Below, piece after piece: positions 25,012 through 37,100 of a stretch of 64,000 bases of DNA (the first letter of the stretch is position 1; every line of letters starts with the position of its first letter). Below the pieces are notes generated by a model. That model did no database searches and had not been told where the DNA came from. It was given only the letters and a program-made list of their open reading frames with translations. Source of the stretch: Sordariomycetes sp. S80-01Y. Taxonomy: Eukaryota; Ascomycota; Sordariomycetes. The stretch spans positions 62,001 through 126,000 of the forward strand of contig JAXQJY010000024.1 in assembly GCA_037042185.1 (NCBI GenBank). The letters are read 5' to 3'. The position numbers were made by a program, and so were the translations under genes.

Positions 25012-27949
25012 TCACTGCACGACCTGTCATGTCTTAGCCTTGCACTTCGCTAGATTTATGAGATCACGAGCTCACCTTTTCCCTCAGCATGCCTAGCCAC
25101 TGCGCCGCGCTTACGCCCTGGTCTGCCCGGTCCTCAACCAACAATGTCTGCGCCCACAGCTTCAAGCTGGGCTCGCCATCCTCGCGAACAATGTACAAGT
25201 GGGGCACTGTGATACTGCCAACTCCCAGGGCCTGGTGATCCCGGCTCTTCTGAACCACTGCCCGTACGCGTTCGTTGAAATCACTCTCCAACTCTGGCAG
25301 TCTTGTCTTGCCGACTTGGAGCTGTGTCTTGTCTTCAACGCCAAACACGTCCGCAATCAGCTGGGGCACTGCGTCGCGTCCGATCCAGAGGAACTGCGTC
25401 TGGCCATCGTCGATCAGGTATAGACCATACGACACGAAGCGCTCAGAGGAAAGATTGCGTGCAGGTGGCAGGACGATATGCCCAGTCTCCGGATCGGGAA
25501 TGCCGGCGTTATCAGGCATGTCGTGGAGCGAGTATAGTCTGGGGTATACGTATCGCATCAACAGCGGAGCCGGTAGCGTAGACAGCAGGCACAAAGCTGC
25601 CGACCTGATGTCCGATGGGATCTGAGCCGACTTCCGAAGACCAACATTCTTCATCAGGCCGAGGAAGAGGATAGGCAGTGCGCGCAAGTTGGCAGGGAAC
25701 TGAAGTCCGCCACCCATGCTGCCACCAGCAAGCTCCTTCTTGAAAACCTGTAACAACTCGGTGATCTTGCTCTGCAAGGCATCGCGAGCGGCGTCCAAAC
25801 CGTTGCCCAAGGCGCGCTCAACCGCCTTGTGACTGAAGTAGGTGGAGATGGCGACCTGATCCGCGGATGCGTAAATATCCGAGAGATTCGCCGTGGTCGG
25901 CAGGGCCAGAGTCATGACGCGGATGCGACGCTCGCCATTGCACGTTGTGTGCAACACGGCGGCCTGGAGACACATGAAGTTCTTTGTGAGGCTCTCGTCG
26001 ATGGCAACCTCGACAACGTAGCACTGGTCGCGGGGAAAGGCAGGGAAAGCGCAGAGATCCGAACTGCGGTTGAAGAAATTGCCGTAGAAAGTATTCATTC
26101 TCAAGCCAGTCGTACCACGAACCCTTAGAACAGCCTCAAGGCCGATCTCAGATGATAGGAAATCGCTGAACTCGGAGGCGAACTTAAGTGCATCCTCCGG
26201 GCGCGATGCATGCCAGCCTGGGTAGAACCATGTCTGCCCACCGGTGTATCTGGGCAGGTTGCTGAGAGAGGCAACGTCCTGATATTGTGACGAGAAGAGG
26301 AACATGTCGATAGAGACTTGGTTCTTGGAGCATTCGACTGCAAAGCTCTTGTAGAAGCTGTTGGCGGTTTGCAGCAGCGACCCCTCCTTCGACGTACCTA
26401 GCAGTTTCTTGTCTTCTCTCATCTCGAGCTTGCCGACGCCGACGTTTGGTAGAGAGGAGGTCAGAACCACGATCTTTCCACCAAGAGCCGAAATAAGCTT
26501 GTGACCAGCGCGCAAGGCAGATCCCATGCAACTCTGGTTGCTCTGGTTGTTTTGGTACATCTCAGGTAGCTTCGTCAGGAACTTCTCGACGCTCTGTCGG
26601 CTTTCACTCAGGGGCACCAGAAGGTCGTGAGGAACTGGTAGGAAAGGCTCGTCTAGATCGCTGACAACCAGCTGGTGAACCTCGCCGTTCTCTTCCTCAT
26701 CTTTGGGGATCGAAAAGTAGTGCAAGCTCGAGTCTACAGCCAAAAAGCCAAGTCGTGTCCGTCGATCGGCATTCGGTATCCTGTTAAGACTGTCGAGAAT
26801 CGTGCGAGCCGTGGTTGCGAGCAGTCCGTTGCTAACGGCAGCATAGCTCACGTCGAGGAGGAAGAGATAGACGAGCGGCTGTGGAGGCCTGACCATATAC
26901 TCCTGAGGCGCCACAAACTCAACAACCGAGTGGTTGAGCTCGGCGCGCTGCCAGCGATCAACAGACTGCTGTGCGGCGGCATCCCAATCGAAAGCTTGAG
27001 GAACATCGTTGCTCAAGTTGCACATGTTACACCTCCAACGGTGGCCGTGGTCGAGGAAAGCGACGTAGGGGTTGATGTACGTTCTGCATCGTCGGCAGCG
27101 CGAGATAACCTGGTCTTGAATAACGGGGACGTTGTCTTCGTCGTCATGTAGAGAGCCGTAGGGCTGGATAACGAGCGCGAACGGCAGTTTCGACTTTTTG
27201 AGCATCGAGTGCGTTGTTGGAACGGCATTAAGGGTCGACCGAATGTATCGAGAAGGGCAGTTGGCATCGGGAGAAGGCGTGACGCTCGACTTGACACTGG
27301 GTTAGCCACACTTTGCAGAGGTCTAGGCGCAAACGCTTACATTGGGAGGTAGGTTAATCGGTGGGGGCGGCAGGTCCAGCTCAGCAGCGTCAAATGGCTG
27401 GTTCAGCAGATCCGTGGTATGCAACTGATTCATAGCAGCGCGCGCCTGAGGAGCTCCTGGTCCAGTAGCTGGCTGTTGACCCCCAAGTTGCATGTTGCCC
27501 ATGCCCTGCGTGATGCCACCAACACCTGGGGCGGCGCCAGGCTGAGGCGCGGGATAGCCCTGAGCGGGGGCCTGGTAGCCATAGGCGGGCTGCTGTTGAG
27601 GCTGCTGAGGGTAGGCTGGCTCCTGCGGTTGGAGATACTGCGAGCCTTGGTGGCCGACGGGCTGTTGCTGCTGCTCATACCCTCCGTACTGAGGAGCAGC
27701 TTGGGGCTGTTGCGGCATGCCATATTGCGGGGCTCCAGGTGGTGCTTGAGCAGCTGCGGCGACATTGGCACCCGCGCCGACGTCGAAAGCCCCGGCGGCG
27801 TATCCCCTTTTCTTCTTCTTGCCATGCGCAGCGACTTCTGGCTGGGCGGGGTTTTGCTGGTCTTCGTAGGGTTGTTGTTGGGCCTGGTCGAAGTTGCCCT
27901 GCTCGGCAAATTGACCCGGCTGACCGAAGCCTTCTTGAGGAGCCGACAT
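25012..27949 (-). CDS. SEC24: SEC24, COPII cargo adaptor
   Basis: Exons 27949-27341, 27289-25076 and probably 25023-25012 give 944 residues. Sec24 pairs with Sec23 in the inner COPII coat and selects cargo for ER exit. The first 200 residues are Gln/Pro/Gly/Ala-rich and disordered. Next come [13 protein letters not shown], the zinc finger with Cys at 268, 271, 290 and 293 (RCRRC..WRCNMC), the trunk with [13 protein letters not shown], the beta-sandwich and helical regions, and a gelsolin-like end ([13 protein letters not shown]). Two 3' ends are possible. Reading on from 25076 gives REKVSS and a stop at 25064. Splicing GTGAGC at 25075 to CAG at 25024, a 52-nt intron with a CTAAG branch-like site, gives REKVVQ and a stop at 25012. 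Both models have 944 residues. The gene is divergent from the next one. Confidence 0.94.
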
Positions 27950-29362
27950 ACTGGGAACGGATACGTGTGTCTGTGTACTGCGCCGGGGGCGGTTTAGGGT
28001 CCGATGACGGGGATTCGCAAGGGAGCGGGTTTATCAAATCGCGGGCGCGGCAAGGAAGGGATGGGGCTGACGTCGAGGTCCCGTTTGCCTATTGTGAGAA
28101 GTCGACGACAGCAACGAACTCCAGGACAGAGCAGTGGCAAGCCGATTTGGGAGGCGAGTCGGCGGAGGGGGGAGGAGAGTCAAGCGGTGGGCGGTGGGCG
28201 TTGCAAAAGGTGAGGTTGTTGAGGCGGGTTGCAAGCTCGGCAGGAGCTTGATGTATGGCTGTCGGAGTTGCTGGCCTTTTCGTCACCGCTCTGCCAGTAG
28301 ATGTGGATGAGGGGCCAGGGGTACTTGGTCCGGCTAACAAATCGTGTGGAGTAAGGAGTACCCATCCGCCATCAACAGCCTCGGACTTGCGCTCTTCTGC
28401 CCAATCCTGGTATAATCAAGCCTCAAAACCTTCCGAAACAGCAGAACAGGCTGACATCAGTACAATCATGACAGGTGTCAAGGCGATGCGTCCACTGTTA
28501 GTTTGGATGCCTCATGACCGCGGTTGTCTACCACGAGACTGGTTCGGAGCGGCGAATCAATCATCCACCTACCCCATCGATCTGGAATGGAAGCCTGTGT
28601 CAAAGGTCATCGTTGCGAGGGAGCTGGTGAGTGATTCAAATCGAAACAACATTCCACAGTAATGATGGCAGGCTCTGTCTTATGGGTTGGTAGACTGGAG
28701 TTGCAGCTTATCAATAAATTGAGTGATGCACAATGATACAGCGGCGATCATGAACGAAGTTAGGACCGTTGCAACAGTGCTGGACCCTTCAAGCTGGGCT
28801 GCATCGCAGCGTCGCCTTCGTAGCTCTCACCCGTCACATGCCAACCGTCCGTGACGATGGCGTAAAGTGACCCCAACCTATTGGACTGAGGCCCAGCCCT
28901 TTCAGCCCTTTCAGCAGCAGCAGGAGAAACCAACTCAAGTTTTCTACGAGACGCTGCACAGCCTTCTGTCTCGGCTCGATAACTCACAGATCCAGATCTA
29001 AGGGAGGGAATCTTAACAGGCCTCCAACAACGCTCCCTGAGATCGCAGTTCCACCCCGCTAATCGCAGTGCTCGGACGGCAGCGGTAGCCGCACCGCGGG
29101 ACCCTGAAAAGCTGGCCGAAACGCGCCACCACTGCAAGCAGACGCAAGCTCCTCCTCGCATCGGCCAACCCGATCGTCGCCTCTTCGTTTCTTCCCTACA
29201 ACCTCGAACCGTAACTCTTTCGACCCTGCCTGCCTACAAACCGCCTACTTGCTTTTTTCTTGAGTCGCTATCTCGTGCACTTCTGAGCTAAGCACGTCAA
29301 TTGACGCACTGCTGTTGCCCCTCCAGATCGATCCGCGTAATCCCCGTCCCCAGCAACGCAAC
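27950..29362. promoter_or_regulatory. Divergent intergenic region SEC24 / small membrane protein
   Basis: About 1.4 kb between the two starts. No conserved frame was recognised. It contains both promoters; the part nearest 29363 is pyrimidine-rich (for example around 29220-29270), as in fungal core promoters. Confidence 0.5.
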
Positions 29363-29750
29363 CATGGCGTGGGGCCAATCCGAACCCTCGACCTTTGTGT
29401 ATGTTTCTACAATCTGCCCTTTAACCCTGGTTTTTAGCGTTTGCACAAGGTATAAAGCCGGCTGACCGGACTTCAGTAAGGTCCTTCCCCTCGTCATCTT
29501 CCTCGTCTTCCTCGCCGGCGCAGCCTTCGTCGGCTACTACATCTACCTGGGCGCCACGCAGATCGGCGAGTCAGCGAGCGAGCGCATGAACCGCAAGAAT
29601 GTCGTCTGGACCAAAGACGGACTCAAAGTAGGGGTCAAGAGCATCAAGCAGGAGAGTTATGTGGATAAGACGCAAAGCTGGGTCGTGAAGGCGTGGAATC
29701 TGGCCAAGACTGGGGACGCCGAGGGTGAGCCAGGGAAGAAGAAGGAATGA
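29363..29750 (+). CDS. Small single-pass membrane protein, UPF0357-like
   Basis: Two exons, 29363-29397 and 29477-29750, spliced across a 79-nt intron (donor GTATGT, acceptor TTCAG), give 102 residues. The first exon encodes only MAWGQSEPSTFV. A strong membrane helix follows, about residues 14-37 (LPLVIFLVFLAGAAFVGYYI), then a soluble tail with RKNVVWTKDGLKVGVKSI, ESYVDKTQSWVVKAWN and a Lys-rich end. The tail pattern WTKDGLKVGVK and YVDKTQ resembles the fungal UPF0357 group (yeast YCL012C); this assignment is from memory of the family. Function is unknown. The gene is too short and split to be obvious from an ORF scan, but the splice fits precisely and the composition is protein-like. Confidence 0.75.
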
Positions 29751-30146
29751 GGAATGAACAACCCTGGCAGGATCTAGCCCTTTGGGAAAGGACGGGCTTT
29801 GTTGTTTTGGTGCAGGCGACGATACTGCTTGTCATTGCAGGGTCACGACAGGTTACGCGCGTGAGTTCAAGTTGGGGTCGAGAAGTTTGGAAAGCCTCGA
29901 CTGTTATGATAATGGCTGCTTCGAATGCGATTTCAGGTTTTATTGGGTATCAAATCCAGCTCATCAGCCATAGCCGATGCAAACGCCCCTCGAACATCAA
30001 TGTTCGATATCCAAATTTTTGTGTTAGACCCTCCCATCAACCCTCCCACGAGGGATCCAGAATCGCACTTATGTAGGGCATATCCCAGCGTTCTAGCTTA
30101 ACAAACACATGAGGTTCGCTCTCTAGCCTTGCTCTCCTCGAGGTCA
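29751..30146. other. Convergent 3' gap
   Basis: About 400 bp between the small membrane protein and the Zn2Cys6 gene stop, holding both 3' UTRs. No other feature was seen. Confidence 0.5.
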
Positions 30147-32086
30147 TCATTGTGCGTTCTGCATCTGCAACTGCATCTGATGCCACTGCGTCACCGGCGG
30201 CCACTGCGCTTGGGTCGGAGGTGCCCCTGGTTGCCCTGGATTGATTAGGTTCGGCATTCTCTGCGCCTCCATGGCTGCCTTCTGCTTCGCAAGATACTCC
30301 GCCGTAGATGCATTCTTGCTCGACAGAAGCTTCTCAAAGTTCGGGCCAGTGGGCAACGGCTTTGCCATCAGCCCGTCGCGACGAATGAGCATGGACGGGA
30401 TGCGGAGATTGAGCTATGGTATGTGTTCAGCGCGGCTAGTCAGAAACAAAAAGGGGTAAAGGGGCCATCTTACCTGCGTCAGCATATGGGCATACCTAAC
30501 GCCCAACTGGTTCCCAATAAACTCCAACCGTCCCTTGACCCATGCCCTCTGACTGTCAGTGGCATAGTCCTGTCCCAGCACGCAAGTCAAAGGCCAGGTC
30601 AGAAAGTAGCCCGGCAGGCCCTTCTCGGCGTCCTCCTCTCCACATCCGAATGAGCTTAGATTGGCAAGTTCGAGTAGATCCTTGCGTTTGGCGAACCAAC
30701 CGAGCTGGAAAGGTACGGAAGCAAGAATGTCAGTGATGCACTGTACACATGTTCGCGCCGCCGTGGCATACTCGGGTGTGGTGCGATAGTCGAGAGGTGC
30801 GCAGATCCAGGCAGCGCAACGAACGATGAGAGAGGCGAGGATGATGCGACTTGTCCTCGTCAGGTTCCAAACGCTGGCGACCCAGAGATCCCGGTAGGCA
30901 TCTACACGGCCAGGGTAGACCTCTGCTTTGGAGAAGTCGCCCCCCGGAACGTTGTCCTCCCATGCCACCGTTTTGTATTCGAAGAAGTCGGGTAGGTCCT
31001 TCGCCCAGGCGACGCATTCCTGATCCACAACCTGGCATCTCCGTATCAAGTCGAGGATGAGCTCGATGTTCTCGGATGAGCGCGGGAGCGTGGCGAGGAG
31101 GCGATTAACCTCTGCGCGCAGCTCACCACACCGAATCGATATTCTCTGGCAGGAGGCAGCGGATTCATCCTTTACGGCATCGTTGATCCACCAGTCCACG
31201 CCCATCACGGGGGGCTTGCCGGAGCTGAGCGTGTGGATGATCATCTGAGTCCGCACAGCGATGAACAAATGCAGCCCAACCTTTGTTCTCAGCTGCTTCT
31301 TCCCCCTAGCTCGGACGAGTTGGATGGCACCCTCCGTGTGAGAGCCCCATGCCAGCATTCCGAGCTGCTTCGACGAGATATTCTCGTACAGGCCAAGTAA
31401 TAGAATAGCCGCCAGCGTCGAATCATGCTTGGCCATCTCGGGATCCCTCAGAGCCTTGTAGGTCGATGACAAAGCCTTGGTGTATTTTCCCAGCGCAGCC
31501 TGATCGTAATCATTCCCTGGTCCGACCCGATTCCCCAGCGAAGCGAAGGCGCAAGCATCAAAAGCCAGCTTGAAATGCTCCACCGGCGTCTCTGTCTTTA
31601 GCAATGGAAGCAAATACTCCATGAATCCCCTCGTGGAGCCCTGACGCGGTATGAGGACGTAATTCGACACGAAGTGACAGCTGGCCTGCTGGTCAAGTGG
31701 CATGTTTAATGTTGAGACAACATATCCCGTGCCGCTGCCGTCGCTCTTGGCCAGAGATGATTCCGGCGATGCCCTGTGCTTGGAGGCATCCTCAGGAGAG
31801 GCGCTGTTGAGCTTGAGCTTCTGAGCGATAGCCTTCTTGTTGGCTTTGCGGGCCCTGCGCTCGGTGGCTTGGGTCTCATTGCGGAAGACGAGGTCGAACT
31901 CATCTTTGTAGCCTGGGCAGACACGGCGGGATTTGGCACATTGGTTGCACGTTGGCTTTGTTTCGTCGCACTGGAAAGGAAGTCAGAGAAATGAGCGGTG
32001 AGGTTGGTCTAAGTGAGGATGCTTGCCTTGATCCTGCGGGTTCTGCACATCTGGCAACCCCTGCTGGGCTTTCCACAATATACCAT
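30147..32086 (-). CDS. Zn2Cys6 transcription factor
   Basis: Three exons (32086-32027, 31970-30474, 30413-30147) give 607 residues. The binuclear zinc cluster opens the protein with Cys at 11, 14, 21, 28, 31 and 38 (CQMCRTRRIK / CDETKPTCNQC...RRVC), spaced 2-6-6-2-6. A basic stretch follows (ERRARKANKKAIAQK). The rest is the fungal-specific regulator region typical of DUF3468-type proteins (GFMEYLLPLLKTETP, FDACAFASLGNR, YTKALSSTYKALRDPE, LLLGLYENIS, HTEGAIQLVRARG). The C-terminal exon is Pro/Gln-rich and ends QMQLQMQNAQ. The first intron begins with GC (AAG/GCAAGC...CAG) and falls exactly between the Lys and third Cys; only this splice gives the correct 6-residue spacing. Its target genes are unknown. 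Confidence 0.88.
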
Positions 32087-32693
32087 CTTGCTTTTATGGG
32101 CTTCCGACTCAATGAACTCTGTTTGATAGATAGAAGAAGATGAAGATGATCGAAGACGGGTGTCGTGAACGAGGATGAGAGAACTGCCGGATACGCCCGT
32201 TGGTTGAGGCTAGACCGTTGAGAGGTGATTCGTGAGATTCTCATGCAGGGGTTTCAGGTCGGTGGATGGAGCTTCAATCTGAGTCGTGGCAGCGCCTGGG
32301 CCCCCAGCATGTCAAGCAAAGGATGAGTAACAACGACAGTCGATCTTGCACCCGAAACGGCTTCAAACGAGGGGAAGAGGACGCAGAAAGCAAAGAAAAG
32401 AAGGGCGAGGAGGGATGTGAAGGTGAAGAGACGGGCTAAGTCAGCCGACTTGTCCCAGAATCGGTACGAGTGCAGCCTGGGGTCGCGCGTCTTGCAGTGC
32501 AGGGCGCCGCGCAGTATCTCTGCTTCTTGCGGAGCGAAGGATAGCAGTCAAGGGAGAGCTGCATGTACCTGTCTGTCTCCCGCGTCTAGCTCTGCATACG
32601 TGACGGCGACAGCGACAGCGATAGTGACACCAGTCGCGACGACTGACGACGGGTTTGCTTGTGCGAGACAGCCTCGCGTAACGCACGCAAAGG

Positions 32694-32725
<32 letters not shown>

Positions 32726-34102
32726 TGGTTGGGAATCGCCACCCAGGAGACAAAGTATTGCGGCAAGTGACAGCCACGAAGACACGAATGCCGGTTGGAA
32801 GGAGAGTGTGGAAGATCAGGACAAGACTACATAGAGAGCGGAGACGGGTAGGCTTAGGTTGTAGATAGAGAGTGAGACCGCCTCGTCTTAGTGTCATGCT
32901 ATCCTGGATCGGATGTGGATGTGTGGGGATTCTGGAGAATACCGTTGTCGTCGGGTTACTTTTCGCTCGACTGCAGTCGTCCATGTTCCCTCTCGAAAAC
33001 GGAAAGAGGAAACACCGGTAGGTAACCTGCATCTTCCCTGGCCAATGCAGTAATGCGCCGTCGACGAGCTCTCCGACTGACATACAGCCCGCCTTCCATC
33101 ACATCCACAGCGCCACCTCCATTTCAAGGGCAGTAAGGCAGGCCGCCCGCTCGTCTCCCAGTACTGCCTCGGTATTGGGTCATTTGCCGTGTTGGACCCA
33201 GCGGGTAAATGCATTTTCCCACGTTCCCTCAAGCAGACTGTCAGAGCTAGAGCTGCGTCGTGCTGTATCGTGCTGTGACAACTGACGGTTGGAGGCTCCC
33301 TGCCAAGCTATCGAACCGAGGTACAGCACGCATAACCAAGCTTGAAAGTAACAACGTCAATCGCTTTGCCACCTATTTCCTACCTCTTCCCATAGTAGGA
33401 TCTGCTTCTTCCGTCACCCAGGGTACCTCCCCCAAGCCGAGGCTCCCATTACCGTCTTCTGACCAACTTCAAACACGCTTGTCTGCTGTCGTTACTATTG
33501 AGGATTGTGCGAGTGAGCACGACAACCACATCCCCGCAACTCGCTCCTGTCTCGGAAATGCCCCATGCCCTGTGGGCTCATACTTCGCTAGTGGCTGTAC
33601 TTTCGGGTGTCATATTGGACCTTGTCCCCTAAGAAGCTCAACCGTTGAAGGCAGTGCTCCCTCGTCCAGCAGACATCCCCGAACCAGGCTTCTGTACCCC
33701 AAAGTGCCGCTAACGAAGACGTTTACCAGCATGCACGTCACTCCCATCTCTCTTGGACGAGTGGAGATTTGCTTCCCTAGCTGATTGTGCCCGCAACACT
33801 GTCAATTACTCGTTCCATCTAAGACCTAGAACCAAGAGGCCGCGTCGCCACGAGCTGTCCCGTGCAGGGGTGACTCCCGGCCTTACTATTTGGACGACCG
33901 ATGCTGCACTCCTTTGCTCCCAAAAACAAACCATGACGTCCATGCCCCCCACAAAACAGTATAAAGCTGTTGTCAAGTATCAGGCTAAAGCGACTCCACC
34001 TCCTTGCCAACAGCCACCAGTCGGAATGTGGCTCTCTTCCAGAGCCTTGCTCTCAGTATTCCTCTTCCGCTTCATTTGCACGACCGTCCCGACGTTGCCC
34101 TG
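32087..34102. other. Regulator promoter and MSN5 3' region
   Basis: About 2 kb with no recognisable gene. It carries a hexanucleotide repeat and a neighbouring GCGACA-rich run. Most of it is probably the long promoter of the Zn2Cys6 gene. Short frames at 33260-34106 (plus) look random. Confidence 0.5.
32695..32724 (+). repeat. (CGTCTG)5 microsatellite
   Basis: Five perfect copies of CGTCTG lie in a row in the non-coding region upstream of the Zn2Cys6 gene. A related GCGACA/GCGATA run lies at about 32603-32630. Confidence 0.9.
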
Positions 34103-37100
34103 CTAGGTGTCGAACAGATTGGACACCCCTTCCAGCCCTTCCGGCGTCCCTCCCCTGACGCCATTAGGGTGCGGGGCGGAAGCGTAGCCTGCTGCATTGG
34201 ACGCAGGCGCCTCGAGGAAGGCCTGCGCCATCTTGCTCCTCGGAGGTTTCTTGGTGCCTCGGTTAGAGTTGCTGAACCCTGTGCTCTTTGGCAGGCTGCC
34301 CATCTCAGAGACGCTCACACCTTTGAGATCCTTGAGCATATCGAGCACGATGGCCCTCTGTTGCCTAAGGTGTGAGCCAGGCTTGCTGGCGTACGCACCG
34401 AGTCGTTCTAAGTCGGCCTTCTTCACATTTGGGAGCGATAACAGGACGTTGACAGGGGTTGCCGTGATCGAGCTGTAGTATACAACGATGCAGGCGATGA
34501 GCGCAGCGAGGTCCTTCTGCAGGTCCACGAAGTAAGGTTCGTGGAAAGACGTTATGCAGGCCTGGAGGATTTCCGACGAGATGTACTCGCGCAGAACTTG
34601 CGCGATCTCCGCAGACACCGGTGTGTTGTCCACCAGTGACTCTTTAAAGCCGCTGCGTTGAGCTATGGCTTCCTGTGCCTTCTTTGCCCCTGGCGGCTGA
34701 GCACTGAATTCGGGCACGAGAGACACGAACAATCGCAAGATCATGCTACAACAACGGGTATCCCTAACCCTAATGCCGTGGCAGCAGAACACGAGAAGGG
34801 GCTCCACAATTTCCTGGTGCTTCAAACAGAACTTCCTGAGGGACGGGAACACTGGCGGCTCCTCTCCATTCTCGAGCTGAGGGTGCAATGTCCTCGGATC
34901 TGGACGCTGTCAGCACATAATCATCAGGCGCCCATCAAATACTTACTTGATTTACCCGGATCGAGAAAGTCGACGATCATTAGCACGGCTGTGTAAGTTA
35001 CCTGGCGAAGAATGCTCTCCGATTTCATCTCTTCCTCGAGGGCCGCATCGTTATCTTGGCTCAGCGCCACCTCCTGCTGCTGTCCCACTCTGGTCCATTC
35101 CCCGTTGATCTTCTCATCCATCTGCCTAAAGCAAGCAGCGAGCAGTTGCGGCAAGAATTGCTCCCTGCAATCCACCGGGCAATCGTCGATGAGATACCGC
35201 ACCAAATTCAGGAGATTGCTCTGTTGGTGTGTTGATAGCCACGTTGAATCTGTGAATAGAGCTCTTGCCATTGGTTCCGAAATCTCCGGGTTGCCGTAGA
35301 ACAGGACATCCAACCGGCTCATGCAGTAGACAATTGAGTACGCCGTCTCCCTGATGAAGCGGACCGAGCCGCGAACGGTCGAGGCGAAACCCTCCATGGT
35401 GCCTCTCTTGTCTTGCACTCGAGCATAGAAGTCATCTTTACTGCCCTCCGAGATGCCAGATTGCCAGAAGCGATCGCTCAGAACTCTTTCTACCATCGAA
35501 CGCATATCCTGGGGGATACCGGCCCAGTTGTTGGGGTTGTGTGTCGCATGAGCGTAGCTATGGTCGTCAGTAGTCGAGACAAAGCAGCGGAGAGGTTGAT
35601 CACCGACCTTAGGAATCTCAGTAGATCTGCGAGAATATCGAAGAACCCATCGCGCCACAAAGCTTGCGACACCTTGAACGCAGGTGATGATCGACCTAGC
35701 CGCTCTACCGAGAAAGCTAGGAAGGATTTGGTAGAACGCAACGGCAGTAGCTAGGAAAGGTCAACGTATAACCCCCAGCAATATACAGATCGGAACACAC
35801 CTTCTGACGTTGTTCGAGCTCATTTTGTAAAGCAATACCCTCTTCGTCAAGCGAGAAAGAGCCCCAGTCCTTAATATCATGTGCGCGGCGCTTTGCAAGA
35901 TAATCCTGGGCTTTATCTAGCCCCATGAGCTGGCAAAAGCCCGAGTAGTCTTCCAGAGACTTCTTGAGGTTCGGATCTCGCCACTGTGCCTTGACAGGGT
36001 CAATGAAGACTTGCAATCTGGGTATTTTGGCCTCGCCGTGTATTCGTTCGGTACGATGACTGTTGGGTTGGATTAGATTATGGCAAAATACTTGTCAAGC
36101 GAGACCTACATGATGATGAACAAGAAGCTTCTGTAGGCAATGCTTCGCTTCTCATCAAGCTGACCGGAGTTTAACATCTCGTTCACCCTGCTCTCGATTT
36201 GGTCGTAGACATCCTGTAGTCGTTAACAAAGGGTCCGTCGGTACGATACAGCTGTCAGAGTCATCTTACAAGCAAATGATCTGGCATTTCCGATGCGAGT
36301 CGCTGCAGCTCAACCATGCTTTCGCCCTGCAAATCCTTGGTGGCTTCATTGAAAGCACGATGCTCCGGATCCAATGCTGGCCATGTCATGAGAATGTGCT
36401 CTAGCACTTTGAGCATGAACCCGCTCCGGTTGTGCAAGGCCGTCGTTGAGAAGTACACCAGCAATTGAAGAGTTCGTTTCCTGATAGCCGGATCCTGTGG
36501 TGGCTTTAGCATAGATCAAGCTGACGGACACGCAGTGGGCGTACCTCGAATTTCATCTCGAGGAGCTTGTTGCACCATGCCTCAAGATTCTCCTCCATTG
36601 TAGCTATTGACTGTAGTTGATTAGCCTGCCTCGATTCTCCTCTGTCATATAGGCACTCACAGCATCTTGAGGGTTCTGGTGCTTCCACTTCAGGTATCCC
36701 CGAAGCATGGCTTCTATGACCGTGAAATAGCAATCGACCTTAAGTGATGGCTTGTTGTGCTTGGCGTACTTTGCCTCTGTGTGAGGTTAGATCAAGTTGT
36801 GTGCAATACGGAGTCTTAGGATCTTACTATCGAATGGTTGTTCGCCGTCGTATAGGTGCTGCAGCACATTGTCTGTGGTGTTCAGTATGTGCGAAACGGC
36901 GTCAAAGAGCTTCAGCTGGACGATGGCCTCTATGATCTGACAAGTGTAGCGTCTATAATTTCCGAGGAATGCATGACGCTCGGGCACTGTATCTGTGTCT
37001 TCCATAAGAAATAGGAAACAAGGATCGTTAGAGTCTTCCGGAAGATGCTCGTACCGCACGAGCCGCGCAATGGCGGTTTCGAGGAGCGGGCCGATCATAG

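Noticed and set aside
27419-27997. 192-residue frame antisense to the SEC24 N-terminus
   Set aside because: It mirrors the Gln/Pro/Gly-rich low-complexity region of SEC24.
34762-34773. CCCTAACCCTAA telomere-like unit
   Set aside because: It is only two copies and lies inside the MSN5 coding sequence, where it encodes ordinary residues.
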